Source: Phycomyces blakesleeanus NRRL 1555(-) (Eukaryota; Mucoromycota; Mucoromycetes; Mucorales; Phycomycetaceae). From it: a stretch of DNA of 64,000 nt. This document shows positions 26,742 through 39,077 of the stretch, in pieces. The stretch lies in assembly GCF_001638985.1 (NCBI RefSeq), contig NW_017265148.1, positions 699,367 through 763,366 of the forward strand, written 5' to 3'. The notes below the pieces were generated by a model. The model saw only the letters and a program-made list of their open reading frames with translations. It had not been told where the DNA came from and did no database searches. The stretch's first letter is position 1. Each line of letters begins with the position of its first letter. A program made the position numbers and the translations under genes.

Positions 26742-27440
26742 GAGATGTCAACCCAATAAACTAAAACATAAAGGCCCTGCGGATGCTTTGTCTCAACCAC
26801 TTAGATATACACGCCATTCAGACTCGAACCTTTTTTTTTATATTATTATAAATTGTATACATTTATTACGTATATAAGTGTGTTTTTGTGTGCTTTTTAG
26901 ATTTGGATTTGGATCTGGATCTGGATTTGGATTCTAATCAACGTCTTGATAAGAAAGAGAGATGGTGACCAAGGCAACCAAGATAGATAGTTTGGAAAAC
27001 AAGTAATTGTTCGTTTGTTCATTTATTTATTTGTTTATTTATATTATTATTATTATGTATATAAATGGGGTGTGTATGTATGGTGTATGTGCTTAAATGT
27101 TATATATAATATGTTAAAAGGTAAATTGAATTGAATTGAATTGAATTGAATTGAATTAAATTAAATTAAAGGGTAGTCAGATTTGGTTATTTTGAATTAA
27201 ATGCTGTATGCGTAGATGAAGATACATATACAACTATACACCCACTACATACAAATATATGTATATGTATATGTGTGGGGGTGGGGGTGTGGTTAAAGGT
27301 AGATGAATGTGTATATGAAAGTACAAGTAATAAAATTATTATAGTGGGATAGAAATAAAATAAATAAATAAATAAATAAAATGTAAGAGAGAGAGTTGGT
27401 TTGTTTTGATTTCTCTCTTTCTCTATCTCTGTCTGTTTGG
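26742..27440. other. Intergenic between convergent COX6B and P-type ATPase
   Basis: Shared 3' flank of two convergent genes. It contains a (GATTTG)n-like tract (about 26900-26935), (GAATT)n (about 27125-27165) and (AAAT)n (about 27357-27380). No gene. Confidence 0.5.
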
Positions 27441-30400
27441 TTATACAACCTCCACAGATCGTGTCACCATTGGCTTTAGACAACGCCGCTTGAACATCTT
27501 AAAGGCCTCACCAAAAACGATAAAGAACAATGTCAAACCCATGTCAAGTCCCCATTCCCAAGTAATCGCCATCATTCTGAATCCTTTGATTGCGACCACA
27601 GGAATATACAAAAAGATCACTAGGCACACAATGTCGAAAATCATCGTGCCAATAAACGTCTTTGACTTTAGAGTTTCCTTGATACCGGCCATGTCCCACT
27701 CGGGTTCACGATAACTACGGCAGTGGATCATAATCACAAGCGAGAAGAATGTAAATGTGACCAGCATTGAAGCACGGGCACGGTAGAATGAATCGCAGGC
27801 ACCCTCGATGTATTCGGAATCACAGTTCACTCCACCGACGCCATTGCCAACCGTATATAGCGGAACAAAAAAGGCGATGATGCAGCATATGGCAGTAACG
27901 AGTGCATACGCAATAGTGTCCATGATAATCTCTCGGTTGAACAGACTTTCCTTGGGTGGTCTGGGTGGCTGGTGCATAATGGTCTTCGAGGCTGGCTGGG
28001 TACTCAGAGCACCAGCAGGCGGTGTGATGGCTATGTAGAGGAAAAGCATGCCGATGGTAGACATTGGTGCAGCGCTCTTGTCATCCGGATCACGCACAGC
28101 AAGACATACCAGGATCACAAGCGCAAGAGACGCCAGGGCAATCCAATAGTAGAGCAAGAAACGCTGCATGTTTTGGTAGATACGTCTTCCCTCGGCAATG
28201 GCACGGATAATGGTCGCAAAGTTGTCGTCAGTAAGAATGATATCCGACGCCTGCTTGGCAACATCACTGCCGTTCTTGCCCATTGCAATTCCAACATCGG
28301 CAATACGAAGCGAAGGCGAGTCATTCACACCGTCACCAGTCATGGCCGAGATATTGTGTCTTCTGGCCGAAGCCTCGATCATCTTGACCTTGGTCTCGGG
28401 CGAACAGCGCGCAACCACCAGTGGAAGTTCATCAAGCGCATCGATTTGATCATCAGTCATGGCATCAAATTGAGTGCCAGTCATAACCAGGCGGCGGATC
28501 GTTTCTTCTGACATGGTCGTCTCGTTGAGAATGTTGATCTCCTTTGCAATTGCCGTCGCGGTGATTTCATGGTCACCTGTCAACATGTGAACCTTGATCC
28601 CGGCCTGATGGGCCTCTTGGACAGCCTGGCGAGACTCGGGACGGGGGGGATCATAAATACCGGTCAGACCGAGAAACACAAGTTCGCGTTCGATATCATC
28701 TCGATTAACCCCTCCGCGATATTCTTGGTTCAAAGGCAGCTCACGGTAGGCCAGGGTCATGACACGAAGCCCCTTGGCAGCCAGGAGATCCACGGTTTTG
28801 AGAATCTGGGTCTGCTCATCATCCGACAAGGCTGGGCAGAGGGGAAGAATCCGTTCGGTCGCGCCCTTTGTGAACACCACGGTTCGGTTGGTCTGTTTGT
28901 CATGGCAGAGGGTTGACATACGCTTGATAGTGGAGTCGAATTGGTATTCGGAGATAAGATCCCAGCCTGCTTGTTCAAGTACAGGTTTTCCCATGTTGAA
29001 CTTGTGCGCAAACACCTGAAGTGCTACCTCTGTTGGAGCACCGCTTGAAATCCAGGTGTCTTCGGTTTCTGGTACTTCGTCGAGATTTGGGGAAGACTTT
29101 TCTTCCTTGTCGACCTCGCGAAGATAGATACTCGACATGTTACAGAGAGCGGCGCATTGGACGAGGCGTTCGATAGTAGGAGACAGCTGAGTCTTATCGA
29201 CCAGCTCGCCTTGGTTGACCTTTTCGTCATTTTCTTTGCCTTGGATACCAGGAGTGCTGTAGACATCTCCCTCAGGGGCCAGACCGTTGGGCGTAACATA
29301 AAAGTAGCCTTCTTTGAGAGTCCAGAAACGAACAACGACCATCTTTGCGACTGTGAGAGTACCAGTCTTGTCGGAAAAGATGTTTGTGACTGAACCTAGA
29401 GTTTCGAGTACCTTGAGTTTCCGTACGACGGCCTTGTGACCTGCCATCTCCTTGCCACCAAGAACGAGTGTTACGGTCATGACGGTTGTCAAACCAGCCG
29501 GTAAAACCGATAAAGCTGCCGTCATTGCATACATGCCAACGTCGTAGTTTACTTTGAATTTAACTGATGCGAGCACAATGATAACACAGATGACGGCCAC
29601 GACAAGCAAGGCGATGTACATTTTGTCCATACTCTTCTGGAGACGTGTTCTGTCACCGTCGTTGGACTCATTGAGTTTAGCGGCAACTTTTCCGATTTCT
29701 GTGTGCATTCCTGTGGCTGTGACTATGGCTCTTCCACGTCCTTTTGAAACAATAGTTGAACTGTAGACCATATTGATACGATCACCCAATGGTTCATCTA
29801 TTATAAAGAAACAAACAAAAGAAGATAAAGATGTTTAGGTTGATATTTTGTTTTGTATGTAGATCAGGGCAAGAAATCAACAGAGATCTGCCCTGTGTAT
29901 GTTTTGTGGCACCTACCAGGGTTGGACAGGACAATGAGCTCTTTTTGGACGGGCATAGATTCACCCGTTAAGAGGGCCTCGTCGACTTCTAGATTGGATA
30001 CATGAACTAATCTTGCGTCTGCACCGATAGAATCGCCTTCCTTGACCAAAAGTATATCACCAGGTACGATATCTCTGCTGGCGACTGATTGTTCTCTACC
30101 GTCACGAATAACGTCTGCCTGTGGAGATGAGAGGTTGCGAAGGGCAGCAAGGGTTTGTTCGGCAGCATATTCTTGTGAGAATGATAGATAGAGATTGAGA
30201 ATGGCAATGACCATCAAGAGTGAGCCGGTAACATAATCCTTGAGACCATAAGAGGCACCACCAAGGGCAATGAAGATCCAGTTCATAGCGTCCAAGAACT
30301 GCCTGAGAAGGATTTTTATCCATTGTGGGCCATCGTCAGATGATAATTCGTTGTACCCATATTTTGTGTGTCGCGCATTTGCTTCCTGAGTAGACAGGCC

Positions 30401-30487
30401 GTCTGATGTGGAAGTATTTAATAGATCGGCAGTGTCATTGATTGACTTTGCGTGCCAATCGCTGTAACCACTTGGATCAGTTGTCAT
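27441..30487 (-). CDS. ENA: P-type ATPase, ENA (type IID) Na+/K+ exporter-like (975 aa, 2 exons)
   Basis: Exons 30487-29917 and 29797-27441 join in frame (2928 nt). A membrane pump that exports Na+ or K+ at the cost of ATP. Visible: cation ATPase N-terminal region, TM1/TM2 (WIFIALGGAS, LLMVIAILNLYLSF), actuator LTGESMPV, phosphorylation motif FSDKTGTLT, nucleotide-binding FTKGATERI, hinge MTGDGVNDSPSLRIADVGIA and six C-terminal membrane helices. TM4 reads VLPAGLTTVMTVTLVLGG, without the PEGL of Ca2+ (type IIA) pumps. Length and the two-helix start fit fungal ENA pumps. Ion specificity cannot be read from sequence. It lies convergent to COX6B with no functional link. Confidence 0.92.
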
Positions 30488-31397
30488 TTAATACAATACA
30501 ATACAATACAATACAAAACAAAACAATATGATAATGATAATGATATGAATATGAATATGAGTATGAGTATGAGTATGAGTATGAATGAGAGTAAGAATAA
30601 GAAGAAGAGTATCTAATTGATTTCCAGGTTTTATACACCTATAATTCTGAATTCTAATGAAAATTTTCAACTTATTTTATACTAAGAAGAAAAAAACACA
30701 CACACACACAAAATCCCACTGTATTTTATATGTATATATTTCCTTTTACAAACTGAGATCTAAATATATAAGCAAAAAAAAAAAAAAAAAAGTTGACTCA
30801 TAAGAGGGTGTTGAACGGAGAGCGGTACAGAATGCAGAGAATTAACTGTGAACTGCTTTTGTGATTGCCTACTGAATTTTATTTTTACGTAAAAGCAAGT
30901 CCACCTTTAAATTCCATGAGATAAGATTACAAGATCAATTACGGGGATCAATTGAATAAAGTGAATTGAATTGAATTGAATTTGTTTGGTTTGATTCTTT
31001 AGAGTGTGGAATTTAATTCAATCAAATTCAATTGGATTAAAATCTATTTTGTCAAGGTTGATTTTCATTGTCTTGGATTTGATCCACAGTACTTTTTTCT
31101 TCTTTTTTGCTCAACTTTTGTGTGCCTGCTTGTAAAATGTCCTTTTTATATATATATAAAATAAAGAGAGAAATTCTGGAACATAATGTAATATAAAAAA
31201 AATTGTAATGATTTATCTACTATAACAAAGACGTAGGACAGAGTTACAAATATTCCATGCAGGAAAGAACCTTGCTTCTATTATTATTTTTTCCTGGTTC
31301 ACCAAAGTTTGTCTTGGAATGGGTATTTTGTCCACACGCCCATTATTATATAAATATATAAGTATTTCCTTTATCCCCCCCCCCCCCTCCTTTTTCT

Positions 31398-31469
<72 letters not shown>

Positions 31470-32140
31470 TCATGTACCTACTAGTAAATGATGCGCATAG
31501 ATATCATGCCTGTACATGCATAAAGACTTGTAACTGATTTATTTTAAGAGATATCTTTTCTGTTTTGCATAAGAAAATTAGAAAATAAATAAGTACAAAA
31601 AAAACAGTTTAATCAGGTTGATAGCATTGGTTATCAACTTGGAAGAATTTGATTTTGGTGAAACTGATTGACAATCTAAAAGCTCTGGTTTATATACAGT
31701 ACATTGTTCGTATTTTTCACACACTAAATAAAGAATTGTAAAATTCTGTAAAATAATAATACCCTTTGTCTACCCCTTTACTTGCACAGGATCAGAACAA
31801 AACGCCGAGTGTCCGGTAATTCTGAGAAACTTTTGCACCAATAAAAAAACCACGCTATTCAATAGCCAAATCATAGTAAATGACTATATAATTATATAAG
31901 AGGTTGATTACAGAAAAAAGGGTATCTTACAAGATGCTTTTAGGTAGCTTTTTCTCGATATTGTAAATATATTCACTTCAAATTTGTCATCAAACGTTGT
32001 ACAGAACAAGTCTATTATTGGATCCCCTTCATGACAGATTCTCCTCTCTTTTTCATTAGATTTCCGACATATCTATTGCTAAATTCTGATTCAAATATGG
32101 TAGCTGTTTCAATCTTTTGGCCTTTCCCTGTCCATGGTTA
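30488..32140. other. Intergenic upstream of the ENA-like gene
   Basis: No gene supported. Microsatellites: (AATAC)n at about 30488-30512, (ATGAGT)n at about 30545-30590, C14 near 31376 and the TGTTGC hexamer array. The ENA promoter should lie at the left end. Confidence 0.5.
31398..31467. repeat. (TTGCTG)n hexanucleotide array
   Basis: About twelve near-perfect tandem copies of TTGCTG. The frames across it (Ala/Val or Ala/Thr repeats) are by-products; nothing suggests a gene. Confidence 0.9.
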
Positions 32141-32149
32141 TTCCAATAA

Positions 32150-32440
32150 GGACTAGATTTGAAAAGCCTTATTTTAACCTTATAAGAATCTTACTTTCTG
32201 TACTGAGCCCCAAGCCTTAACTTTACAGGCCTTAACAACCTTGAAGATCCTCTTAAATTATGTCTGTCTGTGTATAGATGCCATTTTTTTTAAAAAAATA
32301 AATAAATAAATAAATCAATGCGTATCTAACTTACAAGATGTATTGGTTCAATTAATTCTTCTTTTCCCCTTTTTCATTACATTTATTAACCATTATAGAT
32401 CAACAATTATTCTACCTCCTCTTCCTTGTATAACTTATTT
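32150..32440 (+). repeat. Degenerate duplicate of the promoter and 5' end of the Slm-like gene
   Basis: Blocks match 36271-36640 in the same order: TTGAAAAG-CCT, GAATCTTACT..TGTA..GAG.CCAAG, GATCCTCTTAAA..TGTCTGTCTG, ATC.AACT.AC.AGATG and CAATTATTCTACCTCCTCTTCCTTGTA against TAATTATGGTACCTCCTTGTA. The ATG of the intact gene is TTC-like in this copy and similarity stops there, so it is a truncated, dead copy. Confidence 0.65.
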
Positions 32441-33189
32441 TTTGTTTTGTTTTCTTAACAAAGACACTCATACACACATGCGAAAAGAAAAGGGAGTAAA
32501 TTTTAAGATGAATTGATGTTTTTGTATACGTGTGGCTGTATTATATTAAACCTTTTTCAATCATTAAATAGATAGATAAATGATATTGAAATCAAATGAG
32601 GTTTTATATGTAGAATTCTAGGCTTTGATATATTCATATATATGAATATCTTCTTTTTAATCTAATTAATATTAAATAGATATACTTAATACTTGGGTGG
32701 CCTGTCCCTACTTTATTTCTCTATTTTATTCTTGAATTTATCTCCTGTCATTTTCACACTTCATTTCATTTCATTCAATAAATTACACAAACCCAGAATA
32801 CTGTATATCTATATATCTGTGCTTTGATATCCTTTTTACATAGTTAATTTCATAATTAGCAGTACAAGTGGTCTTTTCTTTTTTTTTTTACTACATTATA
32901 ATACTAATCATCATAATACATAGGCGATTTTAGTAGGAGATTTTTTGCAAGATTTTCCGGGGGGTTAAGGGTCTATTTTTTTTTAAGGTTGAATTTTGAT
33001 TAAGCATTGCTCTTTCTTCTTTTATATATAATATGTATATAAAAATCCGTTTCAATTTCAAATTTCTCTTATTTTACTTTGTAACTATCCAATTTCTTAG
33101 ACCACCTATATATTGGAATCAATACAAAGCACCTTTATTTTGCTCACTACTCCAATAGAGTACAAAATATAGTGATAATAAAATAATTT
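32441..33189. other. AT-rich intergenic
   Basis: Nothing gene-like. Short palindromic AT text (about 32630-32650) and T-runs. Confidence 0.5.
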
Positions 33190-34420
33190 ACTTAAAAAAA
33201 TTACTCAAAGAATGTAATAGCTTACCAAAAGGGCATCTTGGGGATCCCCTGGCGATAACTAGGTCAGGATATTTATCTTTTTCTTTTTTTTCATATTTGG
33301 TCTTCTTCTCAGTCTTTGTCTTACACGACGACACTCGGAAACATCTTCTGTGGGTATTATAGTATTTCAACATTTTTTATAACACGGATACATCTACCAG
33401 GGATAGTACCATTATGTCTCAATTGGTCAAATACACGAAGTTCAAGACAGCACCAATATCTCGACTTCATAAACGACGATTTGAGCCCAACAGATCCATG
33501 TTCTCCAAATAATTTGGATTAGGGCATCTAAAATTATTTATAAGAATATTTTTGTTGTATTGACTCATGGTATTGGTTGATATATAAAGAGAGCCAAAGC
33601 TTACAAAACAAAGGCTGCTGGTTAGTTTAATTTCTGGTGTTTGAACAAAAGTAACTGAGAACAGATGAGCTTGCTGATTTCATCAAAGTATGAAAAGAAA
33701 AGTCTAAGATGTTATTGACTCGGATCGACGTTTGGAAGATGACTTGTTCAACAACACAAACATTTGGTTGTTGGGCTTTGATATCTAAAAGAACCCAGCG
33801 AAACTTAACACTTCTAAGCTCAACTCTTTGTTGGCTGGATGTATGTATGGTAAAACATTGGTCTAGTCACGGTAGAGCTCTCATACATACAAGATAGTCC
33901 ATCTATCCTTCCAAAATCGATAACACAATGTCCACAAATTATTTCGTGTTGCTTTGGTGTCAAGTTATTAATGTAAGTAGTGCCTTCCCTGTCAATGATT
34001 GCAACCCTTCTGGGACTGGGTTCTTCATTGGTGTCGTGGGTCTATTTAATAATAATAATAAAAATACCAACATCAGCTATCTGCAATGTCACTCTGAGCT
34101 TCATCACACCGTTTTATTGATTTCGGAAAGCTTTGATGTTCAAGTCCACCGCGCTTTCCCACAGACCGAGTTTGTCCACAAATATTATCCAAACTCTCTT
34201 CAATATTTGCTGGTACAAGATCATAATGTCAATTTGTATGTAGCGTGGTAACCAGGATCGGCGAAGAGGAAAACAGTTGAAGCATTGATGACCAAGTTTC
34301 TCTAGGAGCTGTATCATACGAAAGGAGGCGAGAGATTTATTGTGAGGAGATGCTTCAGAGTCGTAGTAGACAAAAGCCTTTTAAAACCCCATATCTTTAT
34401 GGGTAGGCTGTCAAGATTGG
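33190..34420 (-). pseudogene. Decayed Fanzor/TnpB-like gene with RuvC-I relic (relic B)
   Basis: Reading the minus strand from 34390: a frame with YYDSEASPHNKSLASFR, then CFNCFPLRRSWLPRYIQID and LWESAVDLNIKAF (about 34390-34110), homologous to relic A. After two stops the text resumes and gives CVIDFGRIDGLSCMYESSTV (about 33925-33865). This resembles the RuvC-I strand of TnpB/Fanzor proteins (hydrophobic-IDPG-R), with the catalytic Asp kept but Pro changed to Phe. Then QP.KS and a stop. A basic frame ending in KYPDLVIARGSPRC (33340-33215) may be the remnant of the C-terminal zinc-ribbon region; that is speculative. Multiple frameshifts and stops make it clearly dead. The family call rests on motif recall. 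Confidence 0.5.
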
Positions 34421-36270
34421 ATGAACGGCTTTAAAAAAACATCTCTTTATCCTTGTAGTCGATATCTCAACAGTAAGGACCCAGAATGTCATAGTCTCGT
34501 TCATTATCTTCAAACCCACAAGAGACTAAGGATATGGCGTTTGCTTGTTATATGCTTTCGAAAGTGTCAATTGACAAGGATGATATACAAAGAAATTAAA
34601 GGTTATATATTGTAATTCAGTCAATGAAGTACTTAAAAGAGTTAAAGCTAAAATTTTTAAAGTTTTTAAAGTTTAGAGTTTTTACCCTTTAATGGCGTTG
34701 TCTTTTATAGGCTTTTTTTTTAATATATATATATATATATATAATATAGATGTTTATTATATGTGGCTTTGATACATAATAACCTAGTACACGATTAACC
34801 ATATAGGTATAGTGATATAAAGACATAAAGGAGAACCGTTTAAATATACCAATGCTATTTTATATATATGCCCAATAGAATTATAAAGGAATTTTGCTCC
34901 AAGAAATGTATACTGCAAAAGTGTAATATTTTAAAGGTCTAATAGGCTTGGTACAAGAAGTAAAAAAAAAATACTAGTAACAAGCCTCCTGAATTCTGTT
35001 TTTATGTTATACTTTATTTCATTTTATTTTGTAACAATACCATCTTACATAAATTATATCAATAATTAATAATGTTATAGTTATAGTTATCTCATTACTA
35101 CCACATGTACAATATATACCAATTATACTACAGACAAGATACTAATGATTTCAGACTGAGACTATCAGCGTCCACAACGACCCCCCCTCAAGAATTCTTG
35201 TAACAAACATTTCAAGTCTCTTTTAATGTAAGTAAAACCCACGTACTATAAAATAATACCAAGGCATAAGAGAGAGAGAAAAAATGGAAAATGGCCTATA
35301 ATTAGTCGATGATCAAGAAGGTGTGTTATAGTTATCCATAAATCTCTTAGCGATTCTGCAATAGGTTCTGAGCATCTTTTGAAGTCATTCATCCAGTCCA
35401 AGTCTCATGTGTTATTTAATTGAGTAGATTTATGTAATCACTTGAGGGCTGGTAAAAGGTACGTTATATATATACATGTGTGTGTACACAATTTATTGCT
35501 AAAAGAAAATAAGAGAGAGATTTCCGGATTCAAGGTCTGTCTAGTCTTCTTGACACATCATTTCGTCTCATTTTCCAAACATTTGTGAGCGCAAGCCAAT
35601 ATGACTGCATAAAATAAATAAGCTCAATGAAGAAAGAAAAAAAGTGGAGTAAATGGTAGACTATTATGGGTTTGAGGGAAAAGACTTGATTTAACCTCTT
35701 TATTATCTTTTTGTGGAATATATGAACAAAGTCATGTTCAAAGCAGCTCAGAGTTGTATAGGCCCTCTTTGCACTATCTATCCCAAGGGAAAAATGTTGG
35801 GTTTACTTAGGTAGCCATGGCAAGAAAGAAAAGAGTTTCAACGAAAAGGTAAGGCCTTGGATCAGGTGCTTCTGAGGGATCCTACAAAGATCCTAGATTT
35901 TAATTTAATTTAATTTAAAGCATCAAAAAGCTTTTCTGACTGACTGACGGAAAATTCAGTTTTTGGTCAGTAGTTCACTCTTCAATAATATTATTAAATC
36001 TGTTTATATTAAAAGGAAACATCCCAACCATAGTACAATCCTCTATAGAGTATGTCTATTATTTTACTGCTATTATCTTGCTCTTTTTATTTAATATATA
36101 CATATAAATTAGATTTTCTAACAAAATCATTGTCAAGGCTTTGCATAAATGTAATAATTGTTTCAATATTGAGCATATCATTTTGTCAGGCAATAATAGT
36201 AATAAGGAAAAGAAACTCTTATTGGTATTATTATTATCGTTATTATTTTAACCTGTCTATAATATTCTAA
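34421..36270. other. Intergenic, AT-rich, no gene recognised
   Basis: Short frames only. A stretch near 35815-35850 begins ATGGCAAGAAAG and has a GTAAGG after ten codons, but no continuation was found. (TA)n arrays near 34722-34745 and 35465-35475. Confidence 0.45.
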
Positions 36271-36599
36271 TGCAGACCAGACTTGAAAAGACCTGACATT
36301 TGAGTTGTGAATTCTTACTGTGTGTATTGAGTTCAAGGCTTAATTAACACAGACATTATAACCTGGACGATCCTCTTAAACTGTCTGTCTGGCTGTCTAT
36401 TTTATTCATATAGATCTATTTACTTTTAAGAAAAATAAAAGGCGACCCTAATATCAACAAAATAAATAAATATCCAACTCACTAGATGAAAACATTAATT
36501 CAGTCTTGCTTCTTCTTTCTTTACTTTTTGCTTTTACGCTTTATTTTTTTTCTTAATATTATTACTATTATTAATTTTAACTATTATACATAAATAATT

Positions 36600-38979
36600 A
36601 TGGTACCTCCTTGTAGTAGACGGTGGATGAGACCCAGAAACGGATCTGTCCTTCCAGAGCAACCCTTTAAATCATCCCCAAATTCTACTGTATCTTCAAT
36701 CTACAATGCCAGCACAATTGATGGGAACGAACGACTTTTGAGCGCTGCAAACTCTATAAATGCACCTGCTGCACCTACATCTCTACCTCTATCTGTACCT
36801 GTACCTGTACCTGTTCCCTCTCTGTCGGCCTTTTACTCTTCTCCTCAGTCACTTCGGCTAAACCTTCAAAATTGCACCGATAGCCCCAGACCACGTCGAA
36901 CAAGCACGGACCTCACAGAGCCTCCTCCGGTGTTTGCGTACACGGACCAAACACAGCGAGCAAACCAGGATGTGTGCGGCCCAGATTTTCATCTTACAAC
37001 ACTTGGCTGTGCGGTCCAAGGTACCCAAGGTATTCAGCCCGTCAAGATCCTAATCGAACGACTAGAGGCCTGGCAGATATTTGCTCGACGACTGTATGAT
37101 CATTTCGAGATGCTTTCACAGGTAGAAGTCGCGGTCGGCAAAACATACCAAAAGATGCACGGTCTTGCCAGCTGCACTCCTCAAGAGACTACACAGCAGG
37201 GTCCAGAAAAACTCGAAGAGAAAGAACACTTGCTTCAGGTACATTTCTCGTTTGAAGGCGGAATCCGGCAAGTATGTGATGCCTGGCAGGGCTATCATGA
37301 CAAACGCGCAAAAGACCACCAGGCATTTGGACTGTTTTTACAGACCCAGTGGCTGCCCTCTCTGGCAGCAATCAAGCGTGAGATAAAGTGGATGATCCGT
37401 GCGGTACGTGCAGACGACCGTCTGACATTGTCAACCCTGGGTCGTTTGAAGGAAGAGGCCGAAAAGAGGTTGGATCGGTTGGATCGTCAATTGACATTTT
37501 TCAACCAGCATCCAGATCATGGATACAACCGTCAAGATCCTTGGTTAATGAATGCAGGTAATTTATAGCTAAAAGAAATGCTCTTTACTGGTTTAATGGA
37601 TCAATAACAACAAAAGAAGTGTAAGAACCTTGTAAAGAATACATTTAAAATTAATGTTTATTTATTTTTTTTTAAAAAAAAAAGCTGTGGTTGAACAAAT
37701 CATCAAACTTCATCGTCAAGAGAACAAATTCCACGAAACCGTACTACGTCTTCAGCAAGAAACACTGATTTCAGAAGAACAGCTGATTGAAGAATTCAGA
37801 AGTCTGTGCCAGCAACTCTATGCAATGCAAGAAAAGAGTGAGCTAGGTATTGACCGTGGCTTTCAGATGGTGATGGACACATTTGAAAAGGTCAAGATGG
37901 ATGGTGATTGGCAGGACTTTGCAGAGCGTGCCAAAGACAACCTAGTGTCTGAGAATGCAGCATTTCGGCGGCCTGATGAGCGCTTAGAATACCCCAACCA
38001 TACCCACCCACTTCTTGAACCGGTTTTTGCGGCCCGTATGGAACGCAAGTCGTCTGTGCTTCACCACTGGCACGAACATATCTATGTCCTGACTCCAGCT
38101 GGCTTTTTACATGAGTACAAGAGCACAAAGACTTATCCAGAACACCCGTCGACTTCGATCTTTGTGCCGCACTACAATGTGTCGACCATATCGACCCACC
38201 TACTACACCACAATCTGGTGTTCCAGCTGCAGCCCCAGAGTAGCGGTGGGGCTTCGAGAAAGCTGTTTTATCCTGCGCCTTCGTCCTTGTCTTCCGTGCC
38301 ACGAGAATGGGGGTCGGCTTCTTCGTCTTCGCCACGATCGATGTTGAGGCCAAGCAGTTCAAAGACAATCACCTTCCGGGCCAAGTCGGCAAAAGACATG
38401 CAGGCCTGGCTTGAGCAATTGACGGCTTGCTCACATCGTTTTAGACCTTCAGTTAGTTACACCGCGCCTCCTGATTTAGAGCCCACTCGATCACTGCAGC
38501 TAATGAATCCAAGCCCAGCGGCAAACGGTCTGACTAGTACGACAAAGAATGGGCTGAATAATACGAATGGCAATAGCAATAAGAATGACAATAGCTGTAG
38601 CAATCTGGGAACAGTTAAAACTGATGAAAAGCAAATTGATTCAATAGTGGCGGCGACTGATAAGATCCAAGAGGCTTTTGCTTCTCCTGTGCTGACTGGC
38701 TTATTAGACCCAGCTGGTCTAATTGTGGCGGAGGTCAAAAAGACTGTAAAAGAAGAAGGACAAGAAGAACAAGGCCAAGAAAAAAAGACTGTAAAAGAAG
38801 AAGGACAAGAAGAACAAGGCCAAGAAAAAAAGTCTGTAAGAGAAGAAGGGCAAGAAGAACAAGACCAAGAAAAAAAAACTGTCGATAGTACTACACCAGT
38901 TGAATCTGAGGATAATGTAACAATGATGAATGTGGTACTGTGCGGTGTGTTACCACCAGAAGACCAACACACCCACTGA
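36600..38979 (+). CDS. Slm1/2-like protein: BAR-like coiled coil plus PH domain (750 aa, 2 exons)
   Basis: Exons 36600-37557 and 37685-38979 join in frame (2253 nt). Residues 1-130 are Pro/Ser-rich and probably disordered. About 150-470 is a long helical region (LIERLEAWQIFARRLYDHFE, LHRQENKFHETVLRLQQETL) like the F-BAR-related part of yeast Slm1/Slm2. About 470-610 is a PH domain (SVLHHWHEHIYVLTPAGFLH, ending KDMQAWLEQL). The C-terminus has three 15-residue Lys/Glu/Gln repeats. By family it binds PI(4,5)P2 at the plasma membrane and acts in TORC2 signalling and eisosomes; that role is transferred, not seen. A degenerate copy of its promoter lies at 32.15-32.44 kb. Confidence 0.87.
38736..38881 (+). 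repeat. 45-bp coding minisatellite, three copies
   Basis: Three tandem units encode KKTVKEEGQEEQGQE with small changes in the third (S for T, R for K, D for G), then a partial fourth (KKTV). The first two units are almost identical in DNA, so the duplication is recent. It lies in the C-terminal tail of the Slm-like protein. Confidence 0.92.
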
Positions 38980-39077
38980 GATTTTTTTAATCTCCGAGAC
39001 GAAAAAAGGGGAAAGAAATGGTTTAGATAGTGGTTTCCTTATTGGGAAAGTCAGGCAAGTTTTGAGGTGGGTCTGCC

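Noticed and set aside
26662..26877. 71-codon frame starting MFVCFFRFPSG
   Set aside because: It is a shifted frame through the last COX6B exon.
27972..29393. Plus-strand frames opposite the P-type ATPase
   Set aside because: They are shadows of the ATPase; the conserved motifs are all on the minus strand.
35816..35850. Short start MARKKRVSTKR followed by GTAAGG
   Set aside because: No continuing exon was found downstream and the composition is simple.
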